DNA from: Anaerolineales bacterium
GTDB lineage: Bacteria; Chloroflexota; Anaerolineae; Promineifilales; Promineifilaceae
Direction of reading: 5' to 3'
NCBI GenBank assembly: GCA_020432595.1
Contig: JAGQGA010000195.1
Location: 1-8,726 of the forward strand
Length of the DNA: 8,726 nt
Part shown: positions 1-6,224 of the stretch, one piece after another
Layout of the letters: each line of letters begins with the position of its first letter
How positions within the stretch are numbered: position 1 is the first letter of the stretch
Made by a program: the position numbers and the translations under genes
The notes under the pieces: generated by a model
The model's input: only the letters and a program-made list of their open reading frames with translations
What the model was told of the DNA's origin: nothing
The model's database searches: none

Positions 1-697
1 CCTGCCACTGCCCAATCGGCACTGTGGGGCGCTGTCCGGCCAGCAGTTCGTAGAGAATAATGCCCAGCGAATACACATTGCTGGCCTTTGTTACCGGTTC
101 ACCGGCCGCCTGTTCTGGCGATTCGTAGTCGAGTTCATCCACTGGTGTCAGGTCGCTGATGGTGTGGCGCGTCTGGCTGGGTGACTGTACCACCGTGAAG
201 CCGGTGAGCAAAGGGCGGTTGTGTTCATTGAGCAGAATTTTTTCTGGGCGCAAATCTTGGTGAATCACGCCAACCCGATGAATGGCGTTCAGGGCATCGG
301 CAATGTGCCCGGCCAGCTCCAGCATTTCTACGGGCGAACGATAGCCACCGCCGCGCCGCAGTTCAACCAGCCGCTGTGCCAAAGAAACGGCCGTAAAATG
401 ATCAATAGCCGCATAAAGCCGACCGTCATCTGTAAGCCCGCTGTCCAAAATGGGAGCAATGTTGGGATGCTTGAGCTGCGTAATGGCTTTAACCCGCCTG
501 TCAAATGCAGCCACTAACTGCGGCGAATCGGAAGCCTTTAATTCAGATACTTCAAGGAAGATAGGATGGTCGAGTGAGGCATCATCTGCCAGGTAGAGCG
601 CACTTGATCGGTCTTGAATAATGACCACGTGGCTACTAGGAATGTCTTGCATCGGTGTTTGCTCCATGGTTGCCAAATCGCTGTCCAATAGTTGCAT
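1..697 (-). CDS. Protein-kinase-fold protein, probable pseudokinase (partial, N-terminal 232 residues)
   Basis: I translated the minus strand from ATG at 697; the frame stays open to the window edge, so the C-terminus is missing. AAAGGG lies about 7 nt upstream of the ATG. The fold is that of a Hanks-type Ser/Thr kinase: LKHPNIAPILDSG (75-87), catalytic loop HQDLRPEKILL (146-156), SPEQAAG in the APE position (193-199) and NVYSLGIILYELLAGQRP (207-224). Key residues are missing. The beta-3 Lys of VAIK is Glu49 (IFLEV), the alpha-C Glu appears to be Arg68, the Asn after the catalytic loop is Lys153, and DFG reads TGF (165-167). No glycine-rich GxGxxG loop is visible before residue 45. Only the catalytic-loop Asp148 survives. 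I infer a scaffold or sensor pseudokinase rather than an active enzyme. Met11 or Met16 are alternative starts. Downstream domains, if any, lie outside the window. Confidence 0.85.
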   Translation of the reverse strand, partial: MQLLDSDLATMEQTPMQDIPSSHVVIIQDRSSALYLADDASLDHPIFLEVSELKASDSPQLVAAFDRRVKAITQLKHPNIAPILDSGLTDDGRLYAAIDHFTAVSLAQRLVELRRGGGYRSPVEMLELAGHIADALNAIHRVGVIHQDLRPEKILLNEHNRPLLTGFTVVQSPSQTRHTISDLTPVDELDYESPEQAAGEPVTKASNVYSLGIILYELLAGQRPTVPIGQWQ

Positions 698-794
698 CTT
701 TTAACCCTTTGTCATGGTTTGTTGGCATGTTCGCACAAAACCAGTGAGTTTGGTACTTAGGTACTAAGATAACAAATCAGGGTTACAAATCAGA
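698..794. promoter_or_regulatory. Spacer between rlmN and the kinase-like gene with short repeats
   Basis: This 97-bp gap holds a 9-bp direct repeat ACAAATCAG (772-780 and 785-793), 13 bp apart centre to centre and directly after the rlmN stop. It also holds a small inverted repeat CTTAG-GTA-CTAAG (756-768) inside a partly repeated GGTACTTAGGTACTAAG. It is AT-richer than the genes around it. It could hold the promoter and an operator for the kinase-like gene, but I cannot identify convincing -35/-10 boxes. No intrinsic terminator is visible. Confidence 0.3.
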
Positions 795-1826
795 TTACAA
801 GGCAGAGGAAGCGAGTTGACCGCAGCCAGCACCAATGTCAATGCCGCGCCGCTGGCGCACGGTGCTGGGCAGGTTGTATTGTTGCAGAATGGTTTGGAAG
901 GTTTTAACGGCCGTTTGCCCCGTCGGCTCACCCCCATACCCCATTGTTGGGTTTAACGGAATCAGGTTAATGTGGGCATCCAGCCCATGCAGCAGTTGCC
1001 CAACGGCGTGGGCTTGCTCTGGCGTGTCGTTTTTGCCCGCAATCAGCGTCCACTCAAAGAAGATGCGCCGCTGCCGTTTGGTTGTGTAGTAGCGGCAGGC
1101 CGCGATCAGTTCAGCCAGCGGCCAGCGGCGGGCTGGCGGCACCAATGCCGCCCGTTCGGCATCGGTGGCGGCGTGCAGGCTGACAGCCAGCCGCACGGCT
1201 CGCCCTTCGTCGGCCAGCCGCCGAATGCTCGGCACCACCCCCACCGTGCTGAGGGTGATGTGCTTGGGGGCGATGGCTAACCCTTTGTGGTCGGTGAGAA
1301 TGTCAATGGCGGTCATGGTGGCATCGTAGTTGTGCAGCGGTTCCCCCATGCCCATAAGGACGATGTTGCGAAGCTGCTCCCCTTGCTGCGCCAGCGATTG
1401 CTGGACAAACAGCACTTGGGCCACAATTTCGCCGGGTGTCAGGTGGCGGCGGAACCCCATTTGGCCGGTGGCGCAGAAAACGCACCCCATCGCACAGCCA
1501 ACTTGGGTGCTGACGCAGGCAGTGGCGCGGCCTTTGAAGCGCATTTGCACCGTTTCGATGGTTTGGCCGTCGGGCAAGCGGAGCAAAAATTTGTGGGTGT
1601 AGCCGTCGCTGCTGTGGGTGGAAACGGCCGTTTGTAGCCCCTCGACCACCACCTCGGCCAACAGCCGTTCCCGCAAATCAGCCCGCAGCCCATCCATCTG
1701 CGCCAGCGACTGCACCCGCTGCTGGTAGAGATAACCCCACACCAGCTCGGCATGATAAGCACTGTAGCCCCACGCCGCCAACTGCCCCGCCAACCCTTCA
1801 CGGCTAAAATCATACAAATTCAACAT
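795..1826 (-). CDS. rlmN: RlmN, dual-specificity 23S rRNA A2503 / tRNA A37 C2-methyltransferase
   Basis: This radical-SAM enzyme methylates C2 of A2503 in 23S rRNA and, in characterised homologues, of A37 in some tRNAs. The protein is 343 residues, close to family size. The [4Fe-4S] cysteines are C111, C115 and C118 (CAMGCVFC). C104, seven residues before the first cluster Cys, matches the conserved Cys at that position in E. coli RlmN. C335 in GIDIGAGCGQL matches the methyl-carrying Cys, and E91 in IETVQM matches the catalytic Glu. The SAM-binding segment is VLMGMGEPLHNY (156-167). GEP here favours RlmN over the Cfr resistance branch. The ATG at 1826 is chosen because the family start fits it. 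The frame stays open to a TTG at 1919, which would add 31 unrelated residues. No good Shine-Dalgarno is seen; a small hairpin sits just upstream. Two copies of the AACGGCCGTT palindrome lie inside (906, 1623), both read as TAV. Confidence 0.96.
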   Translation of the reverse strand: MLNLYDFSREGLAGQLAAWGYSAYHAELVWGYLYQQRVQSLAQMDGLRADLRERLLAEVVVEGLQTAVSTHSSDGYTHKFLLRLPDGQTIETVQMRFKGRATACVSTQVGCAMGCVFCATGQMGFRRHLTPGEIVAQVLFVQQSLAQQGEQLRNIVLMGMGEPLHNYDATMTAIDILTDHKGLAIAPKHITLSTVGVVPSIRRLADEGRAVRLAVSLHAATDAERAALVPPARRWPLAELIAACRYYTTKRQRRIFFEWTLIAGKNDTPEQAHAVGQLLHGLDAHINLIPLNPTMGYGGEPTGQTAVKTFQTILQQYNLPSTVRQRRGIDIGAGCGQLASSAL

Positions 1827-1828
1827 GG

Positions 1829-1846
1829 CACCGATTGTAGTCGGTG
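1829..1846 (-). promoter_or_regulatory. Short hairpin directly upstream of the rlmN start
   Basis: The inverted repeat CACCGA-(6 nt)-TCGGTG gives a perfect 6-bp stem that ends 2 nt before the rlmN ATG at 1826. It occupies the place where a ribosome-binding site would sit, and no purine-rich Shine-Dalgarno is otherwise visible. It might limit translation initiation, or the match may be chance; a 6-bp stem alone is weak evidence. Confidence 0.3.
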
Positions 1847-1866
1847 ATCGAGAATTGGTAAACTTA

Positions 1867-1925
1867 AGTGCGTTGCACGGGGCAAACGGCCGTTGCTTAA
1901 CCAGAATCGCTCCGTGCAACGCACT
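1867..1925. repeat. 14-bp perfect inverted repeat with the AACGGCCGTT palindrome in its loop
   Basis: Arms AGTGCGTTGCACGG (1867-1880) and CCGTGCAACGCACT (1912-1925) are perfect complements separated by 31 nt. Each arm itself contains GTGC-GTT-GCAC or its complement, so each can also fold alone. The loop holds AACGGCCGTT at 1885-1894, the only non-coding copy in the window. The element begins 5 bp after the stop of the YCII gene when read on the minus strand, so it could act as a transcript end or processing site between the YCII gene and rlmN. There is no T-tract after it, so it is not a typical intrinsic terminator. Confidence 0.75.
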
Positions 1926-1930
1926 GGAAT

Positions 1931-2281
1931 CTAGCCAAACTCATATACGGGTCGAATTTCCACCGACCCATTGTGAACGTCGGGGATTTTGGCAGCAAAT
2001 TCGATGGCTTGGTCAAGGTTTTCGCAGTCGAGCATGTAATAGCCCCCAAGTTGCTCCTTGGTTTCGGCAAAAGGCCCATCGGTGGTGAGGGTTTGGCCGC
2101 TGCGAACGCGCACGGTGGTGGCGGCAGCCGTGGGATGCAGCGCATCACCACCCACTAGCACACCTGCTTTTTGGGCTTCTTCGTTAAATGCCCAATAGGC
2201 TTGCATCAGGGCTTGCCCCTCGCTCTCACTCATTTCGGCGTTGGCGGCTTCGCTGTGATAAATTAACAATAAATAACGCAT
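1931..2281 (-). CDS. YCII-related (DGPF domain) small protein
   Basis: The 116-residue protein starts MRYLLLIYHSE and carries the family hallmark TDGPFAETKEQLGGYY (residues 67-82), which is the DGPF signature followed by the E-x-K-E-x-L-x-G-Y/F block. The fold is a ferredoxin-like alpha/beta dimer related to YciI. Family members are small cytoplasmic proteins, often encoded near extracytoplasmic-function sigma factors; no such sigma factor is in this window. The biochemical role is not established. The ATG at 2281 has a good AGGAG about 6 nt upstream. No copy of AACGGCCGTT lies in this gene. It is upstream of rlmN on the same strand with a 104-bp gap that holds a strong inverted repeat, so co-transcription is uncertain. 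Confidence 0.9.
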   Translation of the reverse strand: MRYLLLIYHSEAANAEMSESEGQALMQAYWAFNEEAQKAGVLVGGDALHPTAAATTVRVRSGQTLTTDGPFAETKEQLGGYYMLDCENLDQAIEFAAKIPDVHNGSVEIRPVYEFG

Positions 2282-2320
2282 GATTTGCTCCTTTTAAAGT
2301 GGGGCACAAACTGTTTAGGC

Positions 2321-2446
2321 TCTTTGGGAATTCAGGGGGTTGACTTGCTTTTGACGTGGTGCGTGGTGCGTGATACGTGGCAAATGAACCTTCTAACGCA
2401 CCACGCACCACGCACCAAATTTGTCAACCCCAGGAGATCCGAAAGA
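2321..2446. repeat. 126-bp imperfect palindrome with heptamer-repeat inner arms
   Basis: Inner arms are a perfect 17-bp inverted repeat: CGTGGTGCGTGGTGCGT (2355-2371) and its complement (2396-2412), with a 24-nt loop. The inner arms consist of a 7-bp unit, GTGGTGC on the left and ACGCACC on the right; the right side runs on to three units (2396-2417). Outer arms 2321-2344 and 2423-2446 match at 19 of 24 positions, including a perfect 9-bp block GGGGTTGAC/GTCAACCCC. The element lies between the divergent YCII gene and the plus-strand Tat protein gene. It has no open frame of its own that looks real. It may be a mobile palindromic unit, a cruciform site or a bidirectional transcript structure; I cannot choose between these. 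Confidence 0.85.
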
Positions 2447-2588
2447 ACCACTGTCTATAGCGACCCCTTGAGGTTTGTTTCTATGATAACGACGAACAAG
2501 GCACGGTCAGATCGACAGGTGGTTAGGCTAATTGTAACCCAATTGTAGTAAGCTGACGGCTGAATTTTACACTGTGGAGGTGAACACG
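2447..2588 (+). promoter_or_regulatory. Upstream region of the Tat-signal protein gene, with a spaced direct repeat
   Basis: This AT-richer stretch leads to the plus-strand gene. AATTGTA occurs twice (2530-2536 and 2541-2547), 11 bp apart, about one helical turn, which would suit an operator or activator site. A good ribosome-binding site GGAGGTG (2576-2582) lies 6 nt before ATG 2589. The -35/-10 boxes are not convincing; TTGTAG (2543-2548) with a weak TTTACA 17 bp later is the best I can find. Confidence 0.35.
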
Positions 2589-3761
2589 ATGGCTTGGCAC
2601 CCAACCTGGAGCCGACGAACTTTTTTACGCTGGGCGGGAACAACGGCCGTTTCTGCCCTTTCCCTACCCCTTATTCCCCATCTGGCGGCGTTTTCGCCCC
2701 AGGCGGCGCGGCTGGAAAAATGGCCACCCAACAGTAATGTCATCATCGAATGGCGTTATTTGGCCGGCCGCATTACCACCGCCAGCGAGGACATTGGCTT
2801 TGTCATTTCAATTTCGTTTATCCGGCTGCCGGGCGGCGTGCGGCAGGAACTACTGGTGCAGCGGCAAGATTTGGCTGGTGACGGTGCGTTTGTGGGCAGC
2901 ACCTATGGGGGAACATTGACCTATGATGCGGCAACGGCGGGCTATACGTTTGTGGATGAAACGGCCGTTTCTGCTCTCAACTGGCGCTGGGATGAAAGCC
3001 AACAGCAGTATACGCTCTCGCTCTCTTCTCCAGAACTAACGCTGACAAACCTGACGCTGCGGCCACAGGGGGATCTGATTGCCGAAGGTGGCGACGGACA
3101 AATCTCCGTGGGGCGGGCGCAAGGGGTTCCCATAGCTTCCAATTATGATGCAGATTGGGTGACGATTTGGCAGAATGGCAGCGAAGTAGGGGTGGCGCGG
3201 CTGGATATGCAGGGGCTGCGACCCGACTTTCTGCGACAGCAACCAAATGCGGTACAGGACGTGGAGCCAGGTGGGTATGACCACAGTTGGTTTGCATTGG
3301 TGGGAGAGTTAGCGAATGGAACGGCCGTTTGGCTTTCCACTTGGCGCATTGAAGATGATGTCAGCGGGCCTTACTGGGTGGCAACCGTTGCCACCGGCAG
3401 CGGTGCGAGCTGGCAAATCGCCGCCTCGCTGACCGAAAGCAGCAGTGCTACCCCCTTGCAAGTGCGCGAACTAGCGTGGCAGCCGCTGCCCGATGCCAGC
3501 AGCGATCAACGTGCCGCCACTGCTTGGCACATTATTGCCCCCAACAACACCTTTGACCTCACCCTTCGCACCCCGCCCGGTCAATTTACCCTCAGCCCAC
3601 GCGGAGCCGATGTGCTGGGTCAACCGTTTATGGTGGAAGCCGTAGGCGCCAGTGCCAGCGGCACGGTGCTGGGTCAACCGCTCACCAACGTCAAATTGGT
3701 CGTGGCCGAATCCACACACGAGTTTTATACCGAAATGCTGCCGCTTGTCGTCAAGAAGTAA
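2589..3761 (+). CDS. Tat-exported AttH/CrtC-like (lipocalin-like) protein
   Basis: The 390-residue product starts MAWHPTWSRRTFLRWAG, a twin-arginine motif (SRRTFLR) followed by a hydrophobic stretch (about 15-36), so export in folded form is predicted. The mature part is rich in beta-strand. EWRYLAGRI (54-62) resembles the E-W-W-Y-x-G signature of the AttH/CrtC (hydroxyneurosporene synthase-like) family. YDHSWFALVGELANGTAVWL (230-249) resembles its second-half W-D-W-x-x-L-x-L-x-D-G block, and SASGTVLGQPLTN (355-367) resembles its C-terminal G-x-G block. Family members are double lipocalin-like barrels, some acting as carotenoid hydratases; many have no known function. No carotenoid genes are nearby. 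ATG 2589 is preferred over GTG 2574 because GGAGGTG sits 6 nt ahead of it. Three palindromes (2642, 2960, 3320) are read as TAV. Its stop overlaps the convergent glycosyltransferase by 11 bp. Confidence 0.7.
   Translation: MAWHPTWSRRTFLRWAGTTAVSALSLPLIPHLAAFSPQAARLEKWPPNSNVIIEWRYLAGRITTASEDIGFVISISFIRLPGGVRQELLVQRQDLAGDGAFVGSTYGGTLTYDAATAGYTFVDETAVSALNWRWDESQQQYTLSLSSPELTLTNLTLRPQGDLIAEGGDGQISVGRAQGVPIASNYDADWVTIWQNGSEVGVARLDMQGLRPDFLRQQPNAVQDVEPGGYDHSWFALVGELANGTAVWLSTWRIEDDVSGPYWVATVATGSGASWQIAASLTESSSATPLQVRELAWQPLPDASSDQRAATAWHIIAPNNTFDLTLRTPPGQFTLSPRGADVLGQPFMVEAVGASASGTVLGQPLTNVKLVVAESTHEFYTEMLPLVVKK
3612..3680 (+). repeat. 15-bp direct repeat within the Tat-protein gene
   Basis: GTGCTGGGTCAACCG occurs at 3612-3626 and again at 3666-3680, exactly 54 bp (18 codons) apart and in the same frame. 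Both copies encode VLGQP (residues 342-346 and 360-364). Either a small internal duplication or a structural repeat of one beta-hairpin could explain it. Confidence 0.6.
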
Positions 3762-4974
3762 GAGCATCATACACGGCCAAAATTTGCGCGGCAATAGGCT
3801 GCCAGGCGAAGCGGGTTTCCGAGAGGTGCTGGGCGTAGGCGGCCATTGCCTCTGCCTGGTCTGGATGGTCAAGCAGGTGGCGCATGGCGGCGGCGAGAGC
3901 GGCGGGGTCTTGCGGCGGGACAAGCAAGCCGCTTTGCCCTTCGTCCACCACTTCCGGCAGCCCCCCAACGCGGGTGGCAATGACGGGTCGGCCGAAGCTG
4001 TAGGCCACCTGTAGGGAGCCGCTTTGGGTGCTGTTGTGGTAGGGGTAAATAACGGCCGTTGCGGCCTTCATCAGCCCTCCCACCATCTCCGTGGGAATGT
4101 AGCGCAAATCAAACGCCACCTCATCGGCAATGCCCAAATCAGCCGCCTGCTGCTGCATGTCCGGCACGCTGACAAATTTCGTCGGGTAACCGGCCACAAT
4201 TAAATGGGCATCGGCACCAGTGGCACGAAGCTGGGCAAACGCCGCCAGCAGGTCGGGTATGCCTTTGCTGGGCATGATGTTGCCAAAGAAGAGAAAAATC
4301 GGCCGTTGGGGTGGGATGTCGTAATGTGCCCGCACGTCAATTGTGGGGTCATATGCCTCCACAAAAAGGTTTTCGTTGCCGTGGGGAATGACATGGGTAC
4401 GGCCGGCGGGGATGTCAAACAAAGACAAAAAGCGTTGGCGGTTGCTTTCGGCGTGGAAGAAAAGGGCGGCAAAGTTGGGATAAACGGAAGCGTAAAGCCG
4501 GTTGACCAGCCCGGTCAGCGGATTGCCGCCCCGTTCGCGCAGCTCAAATTCGTGGCAAATTTGGGTAAGTTGGAGACCGCGCCAGCGCAGGTAGTGTAAA
4601 AAGAACGCTTCAAAAGGGAAGTTGATTTTGCCAAACTGGATTAAATCCGGCCGTTGGCGCAGCAAAAAATGGGTAAGCTGCACCCAACCCCACAGCAGCC
4701 GCCCCGCCCGCATTGCCCGCCGCACCGTCCAGCGCAGCTTGCGCCACACCTTTTCGGCGACGTTACGCGGCGGCTGGGAGGATTGGGGGTCGGCGTAGGC
4801 CCAAAGGCGCAACGAGGAGACAACGGCGAAGTTGTGGGGATAGTCGGCCATTTCGTACTGGTCGGTGGTGACGAGGGTAACGTCTGCGCCGCATTCGGCC
4901 AGGGCGGTGCAAAGCTGGTAGATGTAGTGGATCATGCCACCTGTGCCGAGGAGTTCGACGACGAAGAGTTTCAT
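3751..4974 (-). CDS. GT4-family glycosyltransferase (A)
   Basis: The 407-residue GT-B fold enzyme transfers a sugar from an activated donor; donor and acceptor cannot be assigned. The N-terminal Rossmann domain opens with MKLFVVELLGTGGMIHYIYQ, with the acceptor-side glycine loop at 10-13. The donor domain (about 222-385) contains FLFFGNIMPSKGIPDLL (227-243) and SFGRPVIATRVGGLPEVVDE (326-345). The usual E-x7-E pair is not kept: the aligned residues are Ser315 and Val323 in NSTQSGSLQVAYSFGRP. I recall similar QSG-type sequences in this superfamily, so activity is not excluded. It is the last gene of the minus-strand cluster. ATG 4974 has no clear Shine-Dalgarno; the region upstream holds a 16-bp hairpin. 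Its stop (TGA, 3751-3753) lies inside the 3' end of the convergent gene. One palindrome (4051) is read as TAV. Confidence 0.92.
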   Translation of the reverse strand: MKLFVVELLGTGGMIHYIYQLCTALAECGADVTLVTTDQYEMADYPHNFAVVSSLRLWAYADPQSSQPPRNVAEKVWRKLRWTVRRAMRAGRLLWGWVQLTHFLLRQRPDLIQFGKINFPFEAFFLHYLRWRGLQLTQICHEFELRERGGNPLTGLVNRLYASVYPNFAALFFHAESNRQRFLSLFDIPAGRTHVIPHGNENLFVEAYDPTIDVRAHYDIPPQRPIFLFFGNIMPSKGIPDLLAAFAQLRATGADAHLIVAGYPTKFVSVPDMQQQAADLGIADEVAFDLRYIPTEMVGGLMKAATAVIYPYHNSTQSGSLQVAYSFGRPVIATRVGGLPEVVDEGQSGLLVPPQDPAALAAAMRHLLDHPDQAEAMAAYAQHLSETRFAWQPIAAQILAVYDALTS

Positions 4975-4986
4975 ATAAAGAATGCC

Positions 4987-5019
4987 AGACCTCCGAGGTT
5001 TTTAAAACCTCGGAGGTCT
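4987..5019. repeat. Perfect 16-bp hairpin between the two glycosyltransferase genes
   Basis: Arms AGACCTCCGAGGTTTT (4987-5002) and AAAACCTCGGAGGTCT (5004-5019) are perfect complements around a single T. In practice this is a stem of about 14 bp with a 4-5 nt loop. The element abuts the TAA stop of the upstream glycosyltransferase (5020-5022) and ends 12 nt before the start codon of the next gene. It nearly fills the 45-bp gap. It could stop or attenuate transcription, or protect the upstream message end. No U-run follows on the minus strand, so a classical intrinsic terminator is not supported. Confidence 0.85.
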
Positions 5020-6153
5020 TTATGACAGCAGCGTGCGATAGAGAGATGCGAGTTCCGCCGCCTGCCGCTGGATGTTAAATTTTTGTTCGACGAGCAAACG
5101 GCCGTTTTCCCCCATTTCCCGCCGCTTGGCCTCATCTTGCAGCAGGGCAATCGTCGCTTGCGCCAATTGGCTGGCACTGCCGGGGGGGACGAGCAAGCCG
5201 TTATAGCCGTTTTGCACCATTTCCGGCACGCCGCCAACGGCCGTTGCCAGCAGCGGCAGGTGTAGTGCCATTGCCTCCATCAGCACCGTGGGCAGGGCAT
5301 CGGTGAGGGTGGGCAGCACAAACAGGTCGCTGGCAGCCAGCAGGTCGGCCACGTCGCGGCGCTGCCCGGCAAAGTGGACGCGCTCATCAATGGCAAGCTG
5401 TGCCATCTGTGCTTCCAGTTCTGGCCGATAGTCGCCATCGCCAACAATGAGGTAGTGGGCATCGGGAACGGCCGTTAATACCGCTGGCATCGCGTCCAAC
5501 ATAAACTGAATTCCCTTGGGCTGGCGCAGCACGGCCACGGTAGTCAGCAGTTTGGCGTGGGCGGGGATTTTGAGGGTGGTACGAACGGCCGTTTGGCACG
5601 CCAAATCACGCGGTTCAAAATGGCTTAAATCAATACCGTTGTAGAGCGTGACCACCTGCGCCGGGGCAAACTTGGCGGTGGCAATGTGGTGCTGCCGCGT
5701 TTCCTCCGACACGGCCACAATGCGCTGGCAAAAGTGGCGCAGCACCCACCACATCAGCCGAATGCGCCGCGCCGTTTTGCTGCCCGGCTGGAGTTCGTCA
5801 ATGGTGTGGAGGGTGCAAACGGTGGGCAGGCGCAACATGGCTGCTGCCACCGTGCCGAGCGTGTTGGCAAGCTCAAGCTGGGTATGGACTAAATCCGCTT
5901 GGTGTTGACGGAAGTAGGCGATGAGGCGAGGAACGGCCGTTATATCGCGCAAATAAGGCACCGGTAGCAAATCAACCGGCACGCCCAGTGCCGCCACCTC
6001 CGCCGCCAGCGGGTTGCCGTGCCGTTCTTGCAGCGCACAGACGCGCAGGGCAAATCCATTGGCCTGCAAATAGCGCAAATAAGGGATGAGCAGCCGTTCT
6101 GCCCCGCCCATGCCCAGGCCGTCAATGAGGGTGATGATGGTTGGCTTTTCCAT
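5020..6153 (-). CDS. GT4-family glycosyltransferase (B)
   Basis: The 377-residue retaining GT-B glycosyltransferase begins MEKPTIITLIDGLGMGGAER, with the G-x-G-G-A-E-R loop typical of GT4 N-terminal domains that bind a lipid-linked or glycan acceptor. The donor-binding domain (about 197-350) includes LLTTVAVLRQPKGIQFMLDA (202-221), YLIVGDGDYRPELE (234-247), FAGQRRDVADLLAASDLFVL (261-280) and LPTVLMEAMALHLPLLATAV (287-306). The second Glu of E-x7-E is present (E293); the first is Asp285. The ATG at 6153 is chosen over an upstream in-frame TTG at 6213 because the family alignment begins there and the extra 20 residues are encoded by a heptamer repeat. No strong Shine-Dalgarno is seen. Five palindromes lie inside (5097 read NGR; 5236, 5467, 5584 and 5932 read TAV), the highest density of any gene here. 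Confidence 0.94.
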   Translation of the reverse strand: MEKPTIITLIDGLGMGGAERLLIPYLRYLQANGFALRVCALQERHGNPLAAEVAALGVPVDLLPVPYLRDITAVPRLIAYFRQHQADLVHTQLELANTLGTVAAAMLRLPTVCTLHTIDELQPGSKTARRIRLMWWVLRHFCQRIVAVSEETRQHHIATAKFAPAQVVTLYNGIDLSHFEPRDLACQTAVRTTLKIPAHAKLLTTVAVLRQPKGIQFMLDAMPAVLTAVPDAHYLIVGDGDYRPELEAQMAQLAIDERVHFAGQRRDVADLLAASDLFVLPTLTDALPTVLMEAMALHLPLLATAVGGVPEMVQNGYNGLLVPPGSASQLAQATIALLQDEAKRREMGENGRLLVEQKFNIQRQAAELASLYRTLLS

Positions 6154-6164
6154 GAGGATAATTA

Positions 6165-6224
6165 GAGATTGGAGATTGGAGATTGATAAAGGTTCATAGT
6201 CCCCAATCTCCAACCTCCAATCTC
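6165..6224. repeat. Inverted heptamer array between phosphotransferase and glycosyltransferase B
   Basis: The left arm is three tandem copies of GAGATTG (6165-6185). The right arm is CAATCTC CAACCTC CAATCTC (6204-6224). The 21-nt arms are complementary at 20 of 21 positions with an 18-nt loop. The phosphotransferase stop codon (6194-6196) lies in the loop, and the right arm encodes most of that protein's last residues. The left arm ends 11 nt upstream of the next start codon. It could form a strong stem in the polycistronic message. Confidence 0.88.

Noticed and set aside
221..517. Plus-strand open frame of 98 codons
   Set aside because: It is antisense to the kinase-like gene, whose translation shows clear kinase motifs; the plus-strand product has no recognisable features.
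1287..1637. Plus-strand open frames over rlmN
   Set aside because: They are shadows of rlmN, whose cysteine motif and full length are unambiguous.
795..1826. Cfr-type antibiotic resistance methyltransferase
   Set aside because: The SAM-binding segment reads MGMGEPLHNY and the C-terminal GIDIGAGCGQL fits RlmN; nothing points to the Cfr branch.
1827..1919. N-terminal extension of rlmN from TTG 1919
   Set aside because: The extra 31 residues do not resemble RlmN N-termini and are encoded partly by an inverted repeat; ATG 1826 gives the family length.
2226..2643. Small open frames in the 2282-2588 spacer on both strands
   Set aside because: They cross the palindrome or overlap real genes, have no ribosome-binding site and no recognisable product.
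4987..5019. Classical rho-independent terminator
   Set aside because: The stem is perfect but no T-run follows it on the minus strand, so I list it only as a hairpin repeat.
6154..6213. N-terminal extension of glycosyltransferase B from TTG 6213
   Set aside because: The added residues are translated heptamer repeat; the GT4 fold begins at the Met encoded at 6153.
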